From the NCBI RefSeq assembly GCF_945859825.1, contig NZ_CAMAPC010000004.1, positions 1 to 64,000 of the forward strand: DNA of 64,000 bases. Reading direction: 5' to 3'. How positions within the stretch are numbered: position 1 is the stretch's first letter; each line of letters begins with the position of its first letter. The stretch comes from Pseudoalteromonas holothuriae. GTDB lineage: Bacteria; Pseudomonadota; Gammaproteobacteria; Enterobacterales; Alteromonadaceae. The position numbers were made by a program, and so were the translations under genes. The notes under the pieces are model-generated. The model saw only the letters and a program-made list of their open reading frames with translations, did no database searches and was not told the origin of the DNA. This document shows, in pieces, positions 44,536 through 56,524 of this stretch.

Positions 44536-46395
44536 CTAGATAGAAAGCTTCTCAACACGTTTACCACCAATACAAAAATTGATCACCGCACGGGTGCCAA
44601 CGATGGCTGTAAACATGGAAGTAATAATACCAATCGCCAACGTCACTGCGAACCCTGCAATTGGTCCTGTACCAACTGAGAACAAAATAATTGCAGCAAT
44701 TAGCGTGGTGATGTTAGCATCAAAAATTGTGCTAAATGCACTATCATAACCGTGATGTACAGCTTGCTGAGGACTACGACCATCGGCTAATTCTTCTCGA
44801 ATGCGCTCAAAAATAAGCACATTTGCATCCACAGCCATACCTACCGTTAACACAATACCTGCGATACCCGGTAAGGTTAGTGTCGCCCCAGGGATCATCG
44901 ACATAACGCCAACGATTAATACTAAGTTCGCCGCTAATGCAAGGTTTGCAACTAACCCGAAACCTTTGTAATAAGCCAACATAAAGGCTAATACAAATGC
45001 AAAACCTAGCCCCACAGCCGTCATACCTGCATCAATATTTTCTTGACCTAAACTTGGACCTACCGTGCGCTCTTCTACAATTTGGATTGGTGCAACCAAA
45101 GCGCCTGCACGAAGTAATAAGCTCAAGTTATGTGCTTCGGCGGGGTTATCAATTCCAGTAATACGGAAAGAGTTATTTAACCGTGCTTGAATTGTTGCAA
45201 CATTAATGACTTCTTCGACTTTAATTGGCGGTAGTGCTTTACCACTTGCATCTTTCTTACCTGATGGTTTGTACTCAATAAATACTGTTGCCATGCGCTT
45301 ACCGATAGCACGTTTAGTAAACGCATTCATTTTTGCGCCACCTTTACTATCAAGGTTAATACTCACTTGTGGACGCTGGTATTCGTCCATGCCAGACTGC
45401 GCACCAGTTATATGACTCCCTTCTAGGATGATACGTTTTTTCAATACCACAGGAAAGCCATCTTTGTGGTTAATGACTTCAGTACCCGGTGGAATACGCC
45501 CTTGTGCAGCAGCGCGCACATCAGCATTTTCATCCACTTCACGGAACTCTAAAGTGGCTGTGGCACCTAAAATCTCTTTCGCTCTTGCAGTATCTTGTAC
45601 ACCTGGCAATTGCACAATAATACGCTCGGCACCTTGTCGCTGAACATTGGGCTCAGCAACACCTAGTTGGTTAATTCGATTGCGGATGATAGTTTCGTTT
45701 TGCTTGATAGCATAGTCACGAATTTCTTTAAACTTCTGATCGCTTAAATTCACATAAAATGCAACATCATTGCTACTGTCATCAATAAAGTTATAAAGCG
45801 GATAACGACTTTGTAAGAAGCGCTCTGCAGCTTCTTTATCAGTCGCCTCACGCATCGTTACTTGTAATCTATCGCTGCCAGCGACGCGACGTACTGAGCG
45901 ATAACGTAACTTTTCTCCACGCAAGTCGCTCTTAAAATCTTGTTCCATGGTCTCAAGCGCGTTATCAAGCGCAGTAACCATATCTACTTCCATAGTAAAG
46001 TGCACACCGCCACTTAAATCCAAGCCCAACTTCATTGGATTACCACCTAAGGCTTTTAACCATTCAGGTTGTGCAGGGCTCATATTAATCGCAGAAATAT
46101 AGTCTTCACTCAAATTAACACGCAATATGTCTTGCGCTTTCAGTTGCTCTTCTACATTTTTAAACCGCACCAATACTTGACCATTCTCAAATACTGACGA
46201 CTTTACTGTGATGTTGTTCTTTGCGAGTGTATTATTTACTTGATCTAGCACGCTTAAGTCAGCACTAGCACCTTTGGTACCAGAAATTTGTATAGCCGGA
46301 TCACGGCCATACAAATTTGGTGTGGCATATAAGATACCCACAGCCAACACAACGAGTACCAGTAAGTATTTCCACATTGGATACTTATTTAACAC
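44536..46395 (-). CDS. secD: Protein translocase subunit SecD
   Basis: A 619-residue partner of SecF. The start [16 protein letters not shown] matches the enteric form and uses a GTG codon (46395). Typical parts are [15 protein letters not shown], the periplasmic P1 domain with [18 protein letters not shown], and [18 protein letters not shown] in the membrane. It lies 25 bases after yajC in the conserved tgt-yajC-secD-secF order. Confidence 0.96.
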   Translation of the reverse strand: MLNKYPMWKYLLVLVVLAVGILYATPNLYGRDPAIQISGTKGASADLSVLDQVNNTLAKNNITVKSSVFENGQVLVRFKNVEEQLKAQDILRVNLSEDYISAINMSPAQPEWLKALGGNPMKLGLDLSGGVHFTMEVDMVTALDNALETMEQDFKSDLRGEKLRYRSVRRVAGSDRLQVTMREATDKEAAERFLQSRYPLYNFIDDSSNDVAFYVNLSDQKFKEIRDYAIKQNETIIRNRINQLGVAEPNVQRQGAERIIVQLPGVQDTARAKEILGATATLEFREVDENADVRAAAQGRIPPGTEVINHKDGFPVVLKKRIILEGSHITGAQSGMDEYQRPQVSINLDSKGGAKMNAFTKRAIGKRMATVFIEYKPSGKKDASGKALPPIKVEEVINVATIQARLNNSFRITGIDNPAEAHNLSLLLRAGALVAPIQIVEERTVGPSLGQENIDAGMTAVGLGFAFVLAFMLAYYKGFGLVANLALAANLVLIVGVMSMIPGATLTLPGIAGIVLTVGMAVDANVLIFERIREELADGRSPQQAVHHGYDSAFSTIFDANITTLIAAIILFSVGTGPIAGFAVTLAIGIITSMFTAIVGTRAVINFCIGGKRVEKLSI

Positions 46396-46420
46396 TGGAT
46401 TATCCCTTTTATTATTTTTC

Positions 46421-46759
46421 TTACAGTGACTTCATTGTACCTTTCGGTAGAACAGCAGAAACTGCTGATTTTTGTACCGTTACTTCAGCTTGGTCATTAA
46501 GTGCAATAACGACAAAATCTTTATCATCAGCAACCTTCGTAATTTTACCTACCAAGCCACCTTGAGTCAGTACTTCATCACCCTTCGCTAATGCACCCAT
46601 TAGGCTTTTATGATCTTTAACACGCTTAGCTTGTGGACGGTATATTAAGAAGTAAAATACCAGACCAAAAATAGCCAGCATAATCAACATTTCCATACCA
46701 CCACCTGCAGGCGATGCACCTGCAGTGCTTGCATGCGCACTCGACATAAATAAACTCAT
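46421..46759 (-). CDS. yajC: Sec translocase accessory protein YajC
   Basis: A 112-residue protein with one membrane helix (about 25-42, [19 protein letters not shown]) and a small cytoplasmic beta domain ([14 protein letters not shown]). It associates with SecDF and is not essential in E. coli. It has a good ribosome site (AAAGAGGAAG) and lies between tgt and secD. Confidence 0.94.
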   Translation of the reverse strand: MSLFMSSAHASTAGASPAGGGMEMLIMLAIFGLVFYFLIYRPQAKRVKDHKSLMGALAKGDEVLTQGGLVGKITKVADDKDFVVIALNDQAEVTVQKSAVSAVLPKGTMKSL

Positions 46760-46790
46760 AACACTTCCTCTTTAAATTTTATATTTAATC

Positions 46791-48273
<1,483 letters not shown>

Positions 48274-49314
48274 CTACTTTGTAAGCTGTTTAGATAAAAA
48301 CATTGCATCACCATAACTGAAGAATCGATATTTTTGTTCTATCGCTGTGTTATAAGCCTGCATAATATTATCTTGACCAGAAAATGCACTTACGAGCATT
48401 ATCAAAGTTGATTCTGGTAAATGAAAGTTAGTCACCATCGCATCAACTACGTTAAATTCATATCCAGGGTAAATAAAGATATCAGTGTCGCCAGTAAAAG
48501 CTTTTAGTTCTCCACCATGCACCTTAGCTGCTGACTCCAAAGAGCGCACTGAAGTAGTTCCAACAGCAATAACTCTCCCGCCTTTAGCTTTTGCTGCCGC
48601 AATGGTATCTACCACCTGCTGTGGTACTTCAATATATTCGCTGTGCATGACATGCTCATCAACCGACTCTACACGCACGGGTTGGAATGTACCTGCGCCT
48701 ACATGCAACGTAATAAACGCCATTTCTATGCCTTTATTTTTGATGTTTTGCAACAGACTTTCATCAAAATGCAGCCCCGCTGTTGGCGCTGCGACAGCAC
48801 CTGGCTTTTCATTGTAAACGGTCTGATAACGCTGTTTGTCTTCTTCTTCATCCGGTCTATCAATATAAGGTGGCAAAGGCATATGGCCAATTTCTTCTAG
48901 AATATCAAATACACCTTGCTCACCAGCAAATTGTAATTCAAACAACTCCCCCTGACGACCTAACATTTTAACTTCGGCTTTACCTTCAAGAATCAAAGTA
49001 GTACCCGCTTTAGGCGATTTACTAGAGCGAACATGTGCCAACACTCTATGCTCATCCAGCACACGCTCGACTAATACTTCGACCTTTCCTCCTGTCGATT
49101 TTTGTCCAAACATACGTGCTGGAATCACTTTAGTATTGTTAAAAATCATGACGTCATTGGGTTGCAGCATATCCACAATATCAGTAAAAATTTTATGGGA
49201 AATAAGACCGCTATTTCCATCAAGAGCCAGTAAACGGCTACTTGAACGCTCTTTTTTTGGATGACGAGCAATTAATTCATCTGGAAGTTCAAAACTAAAA
49301 TCAGCTACGCGCAT
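48274..49314 (-). CDS. queA: S-adenosylmethionine:tRNA ribosyltransferase-isomerase
   Basis: A 346-residue enzyme that transfers and rearranges the ribosyl part of SAM onto preQ1-tRNA to make epoxyqueuosine. The start [24 protein letters not shown] (given here as [14 protein letters not shown] and RSSSRLL), PTAGLHFDE and [18 protein letters not shown] are QueA signatures. It lies upstream of tgt, the preceding step of the pathway. Confidence 0.96.
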   Translation of the reverse strand: MRVADFSFELPDELIARHPKKERSSSRLLALDGNSGLISHKIFTDIVDMLQPNDVMIFNNTKVIPARMFGQKSTGGKVEVLVERVLDEHRVLAHVRSSKSPKAGTTLILEGKAEVKMLGRQGELFELQFAGEQGVFDILEEIGHMPLPPYIDRPDEEEDKQRYQTVYNEKPGAVAAPTAGLHFDESLLQNIKNKGIEMAFITLHVGAGTFQPVRVESVDEHVMHSEYIEVPQQVVDTIAAAKAKGGRVIAVGTTSVRSLESAAKVHGGELKAFTGDTDIFIYPGYEFNVVDAMVTNFHLPESTLIMLVSAFSGQDNIMQAYNTAIEQKYRFFSYGDAMFLSKQLTK

Positions 49315-49564
49315 GACAACATCTCATGTAAGGAAATTGGCGCCAAGTCTAGAGATCCCTGTAGGCTAAATCAAGTGCTTGTAACCTTGCGAAAATAGCA
49401 TTAACCTAGCACCGTTATATAAAGCCTAAAGTTGATAATTTGCAAGTAATTATAAATGTTCTGTTATTTGAAGTGATTAACAATAAAAATCAGCTAGTTA
49501 AAGTTTATTCAGTACCGAGGTGTCGCTTGTTGTTTAATTTTAAATTGGAGTTAAGGCGTTAATT

Positions 49565-52072
49565 GTGGCCAAACAATTAAATTTATTGATTGTAAACTCT
49601 AGTGAGCAAGAGCGAAATACAATAAAAAATACCCTACATAGCCTTGATGTCTTCACTTTTGTTGAATGTGAAGACAGTCAAATTGCCTTGCAGTTTCTCA
49701 AAAAGCAGGCTGTCGATGTGGTAATTACTGGGCTGGACGTTGGCAAAATAGATGGCTGGCGTTTTTCACGTATGGTTCGTTCAGGTTTACTACAAACCCC
49801 AAAAAATACACCTATTCTATTAATTCCACCTATTTACTGCGAGCGTATAGCTGAAACAACAGCTAGAAGCTATAGCATTGATGCTGTATTGCCTTTTGAG
49901 CGCCATGCTCAACTGCCACATACTTTAGCGAACGTGCTATCTACACATTTAGAGAAAAGTAGCCGCCTAAACCTTTTATTACTTGAACCAAATCAGCAAA
50001 GAGCTGATGAAATTTGCCAACACCTATCTCTGGGCTTTGCTTGCCAACACGTCCATACCACCCATGATGCCTTATCGCTTTTTAGGCAGCAAAGCTATGC
50101 TATTATTTTACTTGATGCAACAGCAACCCGTGGTAATGCAGCTAAAGAACTTGTTGGCAGTATTTTAAAACATAACCCCAACCAAGCTATTGTCACCATA
50201 ATTGATAGCAGAGATGCCGATTATGCTGAACAGCTATTATTACTTGGTGTGACCGATTTTGTTCGTGAGCCCTACGATATTTCAATTTTAAGCAAAGTCT
50301 GTGACCACGCTGCTCGTCGTGAAGATTTTATGGTTAGTTATGCTGAATTTGAAGAAAAGGTATCGCAATTAAGTCGCAGCGAACAAAACTATAAGGACCT
50401 ATTTTCTGCGCATCAGCGTATCTTATTACATCTCAATACGGTCGTCATGGAATTAGATCAACAAGGGTTAATCCGCTTTATTAACCCTGCTTGGGAAGCA
50501 TTATCTGGGTTTGGCATCAAAACAAGTTTGGGGCAGTCTCTGTGCCAATTTGTCACAGCAGAGCATCGTAATGCGCTACAAGAAGTGCTTAAAAAGATAA
50601 TTAATGCGCAGCAGCAGCAAGCCAAAATAGAACTACAAATAGCTCACCAAAAGCAACATCAAATATGGGTTGAGTGTCGCTTTCAATTAATCAAAAATAG
50701 TAAAAGCAAAGTAACGATTACAGCAACGCTAGATAACATTCATGAACGAAAACAAGCAGAACTACAACTACGCCACTTAGCACTACATGATACATTAACG
50801 GGTTTGCACAACAGATATTATTTTGACCAACAACTGAACAAAATATGTGCTTCAGTAACACAATCTAAACATGTAGAGCATGCTTTACTGTATATAGATT
50901 TAGATCACTTTAAAATCATCAATGATAGTAAAGGACACCAGCAAGGCGACATTGTTTTAAAAGAAGTGTCGCAGCTGTTTGGCAAAAATATCAGTGATGA
51001 ACATTTAACCTTCCGCATTGGCGGTGACGAATTTGCAATTATTTTAAGCAATACCAACTTACTTGATGCGCATATAGCTGCTGAAAGTATTTGTATGGCA
51101 ATTGAAAAACATAAATTTCACTCTGAAGAACATAGCTACTCGATAAGCTGCTCAATTGGCTTAACACAAATTACGATAGAAAATCATGATGCGAATGAGT
51201 GCTTAAAACAAGCGGATATTGCCTTATACATTGCCAAAAACTTAGGCCGTAACTTAGTGCATTGCTACACTAAAGAAGACGCTAATAATAGCACATTGCA
51301 AGCAGGTTTAGAGTGGGGACATAGTGTCAGAGAAGCGCTGCAAAACAACCTAATAGAGCTACACTATCAACCCATTTGGGACTTTAAAAATAATACCATA
51401 GCCTATTTTGAGGCACTATTGCGCTTAGTTATAAAGAACGAACTCATTTATCCAAATCAGTTTATACCTGCACTGGAGCTACTTAATGATACTTTCTTGA
51501 TGGATCAATGTGTGATTAAAAATGCCATTGCAGCTGTGGCTGCTCACGACTCACTAAATCAAATAGCAATCAACCTCTCTGCACAATCATTTTTAGATGA
51601 GCGACTACTTCCTCATATACAAGCCTGTTTAGTAGAACATCAGGTGGCAGCTGAAAACATTATTTTTGAAATTACAGAATCTGCAAGCATCAATAATCTT
51701 AGCGCAACTCAGTCTATGATTGCGAAACTAAATCAACTAGGTTGTCATTTTTCAATTGATGATTTTGGTACTGGTTTTAGCACCTTTAGCTACTTAAAAC
51801 AGCTACCAGCACAGCATGTAAAAATTGATGGCTCATTTGTGCGCGATATGCTTAATGACCCAATTGATTTAGCATTAGTAAAAGCCGTGCACGACATTAG
51901 TCATTCGCTAGATAAGCGCTCTGTTGCGGAGTATGTTGAAAATATCGAAATATTTAAAGCGCTAAAAGAAATTGGTGTTGATTATGGCCAAGGCTTCTTT
52001 ATTGCTCGCCCAATGCCTATTTATGAACTCAAAAAAGCCATTCCAACTATTTTATCCTGTAAAACAATCTGA
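49565..52072 (+). CDS. Double-receiver PAS-GGDEF-EAL signalling protein
   Basis: An 835-residue cytoplasmic protein: receiver 1 (about 5-125), receiver 2 (about 135-250), PAS (about 280-395), GGDEF (about 403-570) and EAL (about 580-825). Receiver 1 is degenerate: the phosphoacceptor place in VVITGLDVGKIDG is Gly56. Receiver 2 keeps Asp184 (ILLD) but has Arg for the usual Lys (FVREPYD). The GGDEF motif (486-490) is intact but no RxxD inhibitory site precedes it. EAL residues E616, N670, E702, D732/D733 and K753 are present, so diguanylate cyclase and/or phosphodiesterase activity is likely. It starts at a GTG with AAGGCG upstream. No partner kinase gene is adjacent. Confidence 0.9.
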   Translation: MAKQLNLLIVNSSEQERNTIKNTLHSLDVFTFVECEDSQIALQFLKKQAVDVVITGLDVGKIDGWRFSRMVRSGLLQTPKNTPILLIPPIYCERIAETTARSYSIDAVLPFERHAQLPHTLANVLSTHLEKSSRLNLLLLEPNQQRADEICQHLSLGFACQHVHTTHDALSLFRQQSYAIILLDATATRGNAAKELVGSILKHNPNQAIVTIIDSRDADYAEQLLLLGVTDFVREPYDISILSKVCDHAARREDFMVSYAEFEEKVSQLSRSEQNYKDLFSAHQRILLHLNTVVMELDQQGLIRFINPAWEALSGFGIKTSLGQSLCQFVTAEHRNALQEVLKKIINAQQQQAKIELQIAHQKQHQIWVECRFQLIKNSKSKVTITATLDNIHERKQAELQLRHLALHDTLTGLHNRYYFDQQLNKICASVTQSKHVEHALLYIDLDHFKIINDSKGHQQGDIVLKEVSQLFGKNISDEHLTFRIGGDEFAIILSNTNLLDAHIAAESICMAIEKHKFHSEEHSYSISCSIGLTQITIENHDANECLKQADIALYIAKNLGRNLVHCYTKEDANNSTLQAGLEWGHSVREALQNNLIELHYQPIWDFKNNTIAYFEALLRLVIKNELIYPNQFIPALELLNDTFLMDQCVIKNAIAAVAAHDSLNQIAINLSAQSFLDERLLPHIQACLVEHQVAAENIIFEITESASINNLSATQSMIAKLNQLGCHFSIDDFGTGFSTFSYLKQLPAQHVKIDGSFVRDMLNDPIDLALVKAVHDISHSLDKRSVAEYVENIEIFKALKEIGVDYGQGFFIARPMPIYELKKAIPTILSCKTI

Positions 52073-52140
52073 TAAAAGATTTATACAAAAGTCGACTTTT
52101 CCTTCCGGTAAAGTCATCTATAATTACCTTATTATAGGCT

Positions 52141-52178
52141 GTCCAGCTAAGCTGTTGATTTTTGCTTTTTAACTGGAC
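52141..52178 (+). repeat. Imperfect inverted repeat after the GGDEF-EAL gene
   Basis: GTCCAGCTAA (52141-52150) and TTAACTGGAC (52169-52178) pair with one mismatch around an 18-base loop that contains T-rich sequence. It may be a weak terminator or attenuator ahead of the small membrane gene. Confidence 0.35.
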
Positions 52179-52227
52179 ATTCAATGGATTGAGTTACATC
52201 ACCTTATGGATGGCTAGGAGTGTAATC

Positions 52228-52425
52228 ATGTACCAATTAATGATTTTTATTTTTATAATCAACACGTTAATCGCTATTCAATGTTACCGTAATGCGCGAA
52301 TAAAAGGCTATCCCAGTAAGCTATTTGCTGTTTTGGGCTTGATACCTTATTTCAATTTAGTGGTTTGGGTTTATTTATTGTTCTTACCTAACCTTAGCTC
52401 AGCTAATAAATTTGAGCCTTCTTAG
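52228..52425 (+). CDS. Small two-helix membrane protein
   Basis: About 65 residues from the ATG at 52228, which has a strong ribosome site (AGGAGTG). Two hydrophobic helices (about 1-18 and 33-55) flank YRNARIKGYPSKLFA. A longer frame from 52162 lacks a ribosome site. I do not recognise the family. A terminator follows at its stop codon. Confidence 0.65.
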   Translation: MYQLMIFIFIINTLIAIQCYRNARIKGYPSKLFAVLGLIPYFNLVVWVYLLFLPNLSSANKFEPS

Positions 52426-52450
52426 AGCGCTTTGCGCTCTAATTTTCTTT
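52422..52450 (+). terminator. Rho-independent terminator overlapping the end of oxyR
   Basis: TTAGAGCGC (52422-52430) pairs with 52434-52442 around a 3-base loop, followed by TTTTCTTTTTTT on the plus strand. It ends the small membrane gene. The T-run lies inside the last codons of the convergent oxyR gene, whose Lys/Glu/Asn tail is encoded by it. Confidence 0.85.
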
Positions 52451-53362
52451 TTTTGCTTGCTCACACTGTTGATTTACAAACTCTCCAACTTTTTCGCTAA
52501 ATAAACGAAAATCGTGGATCCGACCCGTTGTTTTACGCCACAATAAGCCAATCTCTCTGTATGCATCACCCAAAACCCCATTAGTAACAATAGGCTTACC
52601 TTGTAAAATACCCGCATTAAGCGCCATTTGAGGTAAAAAAGTAACTCCATTTTGATACTCAACCATGCTCAGCAAAGTATGTAAGTTAGCGGCTTCAAAC
52701 GGATTAATACAATCACTTCTATTTAAATGACAAGCACTCAACGCATGACCTGTCATGCAATGTTCTCTTTCTAACAAAAAAACACTTTTATCTGGTAGTA
52801 AATTCAGGTCGCTAACATCAGCGGCAATTTCATAATCTTGGTGATGCACCAGTGAAAAATGATCTTTAGCCAATACTTGCGTATGAAAACGCTCTGTATG
52901 ATAGGGTAAAGCCAACATGGCCATGTCGATATGCCCATGCTCTAATTTATCTAATAATTTGTCACTGGTATCCTCAACGAGCACCAATTGCAATTGATTA
53001 AACTGCTGTAAGCAAAATTGATAAAGGGGAGCCGCTATAAAGCTGGCCACAGTGGGGATCACTCCAAGTGTCAATTTGCCTGATAATGGGTGCTTATAGC
53101 TTTTAGTTAGCTCTTTTACACTCATGGTATCAGCGATTATTTTTTTCGCACGTATTACTACTTCCTCACCTATATCGGTGAACATCAAACTTCGATTTTC
53201 ACGCTCAATCAGCTGACAACCTAAGGTCTCTTCAAGCGTCTGAATCGCACTACTTAATGTAGACTGACCTATAAAGCAGGCTTCGGCTGCTCTACCAAAG
53301 TGCTGATGTTGATGTACGGCAATTAAATATTGAAGTTGTTTGATACTTGGCAAGTTGGTCAC
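52439..53362 (-). CDS. oxyR: Hydrogen peroxide sensor OxyR (LysR family)
   Basis: About 307 residues: an N-terminal winged helix (HFGRAAEACFIGQSTLSSAIQ) and a LysR substrate domain. The redox pair that forms the peroxide-induced disulfide is present as HCMTGHALSAC, with eight residues between the cysteines as in E. coli OxyR Cys199/Cys208. The start is uncertain: GTG at 53362 (MTNLPSIKQLQYL) is my choice, TTG at 53353 would fit family length best, and GTG at 53395 is also open. No peroxidase gene is adjacent. Confidence 0.88.
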   Translation of the reverse strand: MTNLPSIKQLQYLIAVHQHQHFGRAAEACFIGQSTLSSAIQTLEETLGCQLIERENRSLMFTDIGEEVVIRAKKIIADTMSVKELTKSYKHPLSGKLTLGVIPTVASFIAAPLYQFCLQQFNQLQLVLVEDTSDKLLDKLEHGHIDMAMLALPYHTERFHTQVLAKDHFSLVHHQDYEIAADVSDLNLLPDKSVFLLEREHCMTGHALSACHLNRSDCINPFEAANLHTLLSMVEYQNGVTFLPQMALNAGILQGKPIVTNGVLGDAYREIGLLWRKTTGRIHDFRLFSEKVGEFVNQQCEQAKKEN

Positions 53363-53609
53363 GATACATGAATTTACATAGAAATATAATGGCACTCAGT
53401 ATAACCATGATAACTAACTAGTAAAACCTTCTTTACCAATTACATTAAATAAATGATCAGATATTGCGATAGATAAATAACTTAGAAACAAGGAAAAATT
53501 CTGGTATGTAATTCTTCAAAATGAGAAGTTTTGAACGCAATTAGCATCAAATCAGTTCCCCAAAATGATTAAGTGTTATTGCAAATTGGTATTAACTAAA
53601 AGGACCCAT

Positions 53610-53649
53610 ATAAATAAAAAGACCCCAGCACCAGGTACTGAGATCTTTT
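53610..53649 (-). terminator. Terminator after pit
   Basis: On the minus strand AAAAGATCTCAG (53649-53638) pairs fully, with two G-U pairs, with the segment at 53628-53617 around a 9-base loop. It is followed by TTTTTATTTATA. It lies 26 bases after the pit stop and ends the DUF47-pit transcript. Confidence 0.8.
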
Positions 53650-53675
53650 CAAGCTAAAAGTCTGTCTTTCTAAGT

Positions 53676-54944
53676 TTAAACGCCGAAGGCAGTTCTTAAA
53701 ATGTAGAATATAACAATAGCAAGCGCAGCGCCAACTGGCAATGTAATCACCCAAGAAACTACAATGTTTCGGATAACACCCATATTCAGTGCGGCAATTC
53801 CACGAGCCATACCTACACCCAATACAGCACCAACCAACGTTTGCGTAGTAGATATCGGTAAGCCAGTACCCGATGCAATTACAACCGTTGATGCTGCAGC
53901 TAACTCTGCCGCAAAACCTCGACTTGGTGTTAAATGAGTAATCCCTTCACCAATGGTTTTAATTACTTTTTTACCGAGAATAGCAAGACCCGCAACAATA
54001 CCTAAGCCACCTAAAGGTAAGATCCACCAAGCAAGTGCAGCTTTTGCAGTCATCATACCTTCATTCTCAACAATATTAACAACAGCAGCTAATGGACCTA
54101 TTGCATTGGCAACATCATTAGAACCATGTGCAAACGCCATACAACAGGCCGTTAATACCATTAATACCGCAAATACTTTTTCAACATTATTAAACTGCAT
54201 TTGCTTATCGGCTTGAGGGTCTATTTTCAAGCGAGCAATAGCCATCTTACCAACCAGTCCTACCACTACCGCAATACCAATCGCTAAAGCATACCCTTCA
54301 ACGGCGCCTAGATTAACTCCGATATGCTTTAAGCCTTTTTTGATAGTGACTAGCGACATGATAAAGCCCGCTAACCCCATATATATAGGTACATAACGTT
54401 TGGCATTTTGTAGCGGTGCAGAAGTGTCAAATATGAGTTTCTGTGCACTCATAAAAATCAAATAGGCTATAAAACCGGAAATAGCAGGAGTAACCACCCA
54501 GCTACCAACAATACCCGCAACTTTACCCCACTGAATTGCTTCACTACCCACAGCAACAAGTGCAAAACCAATAATTGCACCAATAATAGAATGAGTTGTC
54601 GAAACTGGCCAACCTAACATTGAGGCCAATAATAACCAAGCTCCAGCGGCAAAAAGTGCCGAAATCATACCTAAAACCATTAGCTCAGGAATATCAGCAA
54701 AAGGTGTGGCATCAATAATGCCCTTACGAATTGTTGAAGTAACTTCACCACCGGCTAAGTATGCACCCGCAAACTCAAAAACCATGGCGATCAAAATTGC
54801 CTGCTTGATAGTTAGCGCTTTTGAGCCAACCGACGTACCCATCGCATTAGCAACATCGTTTGCGCCAATACCATAAGCCATAAAAAAACCAACTGCTGCT
54901 GCAATTAATATCAGCACAGTGCCGTAGGATGCAATGAATTCCAT
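53676..54944 (-). CDS. pit: Low-affinity inorganic phosphate transporter (PiT family)
   Basis: A 422-residue permease with about ten helices and the duplicated PiT signature: GANDVANAMGTSVGS near the N-terminus and GSNDVANAIGPLAAV in the second half. It carries metal-phosphate in symport with protons or sodium. It is preceded by a DUF47 gene, the usual partner of this PiT subgroup, and ended by a terminator. Confidence 0.93.
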   Translation of the reverse strand: MEFIASYGTVLILIAAAVGFFMAYGIGANDVANAMGTSVGSKALTIKQAILIAMVFEFAGAYLAGGEVTSTIRKGIIDATPFADIPELMVLGMISALFAAGAWLLLASMLGWPVSTTHSIIGAIIGFALVAVGSEAIQWGKVAGIVGSWVVTPAISGFIAYLIFMSAQKLIFDTSAPLQNAKRYVPIYMGLAGFIMSLVTIKKGLKHIGVNLGAVEGYALAIGIAVVVGLVGKMAIARLKIDPQADKQMQFNNVEKVFAVLMVLTACCMAFAHGSNDVANAIGPLAAVVNIVENEGMMTAKAALAWWILPLGGLGIVAGLAILGKKVIKTIGEGITHLTPSRGFAAELAAASTVVIASGTGLPISTTQTLVGAVLGVGMARGIAALNMGVIRNIVVSWVITLPVGAALAIVIFYILRTAFGV

Positions 54945-54981
54945 TGTAAAACCTTAATTATAAACGTCTTAATTTCTTAAA

Positions 54982-55659
54982 TTAGCGTGCGAGCATCAGC
55001 TCTAATCGAGAGCCTACACGCTCTGCAATGTCTGCCAGTTCACCAACCCATTCAATGATTTTATACAAAAACATCACATCAACAGGGTTTAGTTCAGCTT
55101 CAACAACACGTAACTCTTGGCGGATTTTAATTTGCATTTCATCCGTATCTTGTTCGATCGCATCCAATTCGACCAACATTTTTTCTACCAAGGTCACTTC
55201 ACGGCCACGGAAGCCAGTCTCTAGCAACTCATCAAGCTCATTGATAGCGTTAGATGCTTGCTTTGTTGCATCTACACAACGTTGTAAGTAAGCTAAAAAG
55301 TCAACTTGGATAGATTTGGGGATCACCATTTCACGGCCCACAACGCGACCAGCGATGTCTTTGGCCTTATTGGCAATTTTATCTTGGTGGGTAATCAGTT
55401 CTAGTAGATCAGTTCTCTCTACTGGCATGAATAAGCCGCGAGGTAACTGTAAGCGAACTTCTCGCTTCAATTTATCAGCATCGCGCTCTAAATTACGGAT
55501 CTGAATCCGTAGCGCTTCAGCTTCGGTCCACTCTCCATTGAAGACGTGATTAAAAAACGGGATTAAAGCTTTACTGGCTTTATGAACGATTTTAATGTGC
55601 TCTTCCACAGGCTTTATAGGCGATTTTGCAAAAACCCCTAAAAACGCATTAGTCGGCAT
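54982..55659 (-). CDS. PhoU-like DUF47 protein, Pit accessory
   Basis: A 225-residue all-helical protein of the DUF47/TIGR00153 family, related to PhoU, starting MPTNAFLGVFAKSPIKPVEEH. The repeated acidic helices (LERDADKLKREVRLQLP, ELDAIEQDTDEMQIKIRQEL) fit metal-binding PhoU-type bundles. It lies 37 bases before pit on the same strand and probably regulates it. Confidence 0.9.
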   Translation of the reverse strand: MPTNAFLGVFAKSPIKPVEEHIKIVHKASKALIPFFNHVFNGEWTEAEALRIQIRNLERDADKLKREVRLQLPRGLFMPVERTDLLELITHQDKIANKAKDIAGRVVGREMVIPKSIQVDFLAYLQRCVDATKQASNAINELDELLETGFRGREVTLVEKMLVELDAIEQDTDEMQIKIRQELRVVEAELNPVDVMFLYKIIEWVGELADIAERVGSRLELMLAR

Positions 55660-55752
55660 AACTGACCCTTAAATCATAATTGTATGCTTTGCGATAGGTG
55701 ATTTTACAGCATTGAGCAGCTTTGTGAACGATTTTTATTGATAAGATAGATT

Positions 55753-55787
55753 AAGTTGACCTTAACATACTATGTAAAGGTCAACTT
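55753..55787. repeat. Near-perfect 35-bp palindrome between phoU and the DUF47-pit genes
   Basis: AAGTTGACCTT (55753-55763) pairs with 55777-55787, and inside it ACATA (55765-55769) pairs with 55771-55775, with a single mismatched pair between the two stems. It lies 12 bases past the phoU stop and 94 bases before the DUF47 start. It may be the end of the pst-phoU transcript or an operator for the pit unit; no long T-run is present. Confidence 0.7.
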
Positions 55788-55799
55788 ATTTAATATAAA

Positions 55800-56501
55800 T
55801 TAGAGAGACTTTTCTATATCTTCTTGAGATATATGACGAATATCTTTACCATTTACGAAGTAAATTACATATTCTGCAATATTTTGACAGCGATCTCCTA
55901 TACGCTCCAAAGAACGTACAGACCAAATTAAGTCCATTATTTTTGGAATAGAACGTGGGTCTTCCATCATGTAGGTCATAATTTGACGTGTAAGCGCTTC
56001 ATACTCTCTATCAACTTTAGCGTCTTCTTTATGCACTTCAAACGCACGTTGTGCATCCATCCGCGCAAAAGCATCTAATACATCATGTAGCATTTTGGAC
56101 ACTTGGCGACCCATATTTTCAATATTAACCAACAAGTCTTGCTGGTCTTTAGTAAATGAGTCTAAAGCCACACGAGCAATACGCTCTGCTTCATCACCAA
56201 TGCGCTCTAAATCAGCAATTGTCTTTGCAATTGCTACCACTAAACGAAGATCACTTGCAGCTGGCTGGCGTTTGGCAATAATCCGAGTACATTCTTCGTC
56301 AATATTTACTTCCATTGCATTAACTTGATAGTCGTTTTCACTGACCTTACGTGCTTTTTCTGCATCACACTCATTGACCGCGTCTAATGCTAGATTAAGC
56401 TGTTGCTCAACTAATCCGCCCATACTCAATACATGGTTGCGAACACTTTCTAGTTCATCGTTAAAACGACCAGAGATGTGTTTATTTAAATTATGTTCCA
56501 T
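55800..56501 (-). CDS. phoU: Phosphate uptake regulator PhoU
   Basis: A 233-residue protein with two three-helix bundles. [21 protein letters not shown] and [13 protein letters not shown] with [16 protein letters not shown] are the metal-binding PhoU signatures. PhoU links Pst transport to PhoR so that the Pho regulon stays off when phosphate is plentiful. It is the last gene of pstC-pstA-pstB-phoU. Confidence 0.95.
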   Translation of the reverse strand: MEHNLNKHISGRFNDELESVRNHVLSMGGLVEQQLNLALDAVNECDAEKARKVSENDYQVNAMEVNIDEECTRIIAKRQPAASDLRLVVAIAKTIADLERIGDEAERIARVALDSFTKDQQDLLVNIENMGRQVSKMLHDVLDAFARMDAQRAFEVHKEDAKVDREYEALTRQIMTYMMEDPRSIPKIMDLIWSVRSLERIGDRCQNIAEYVIYFVNGKDIRHISQEDIEKSL

Positions 56502-56524
56502 ATTAAACCCCTTTAATCAGCCAG

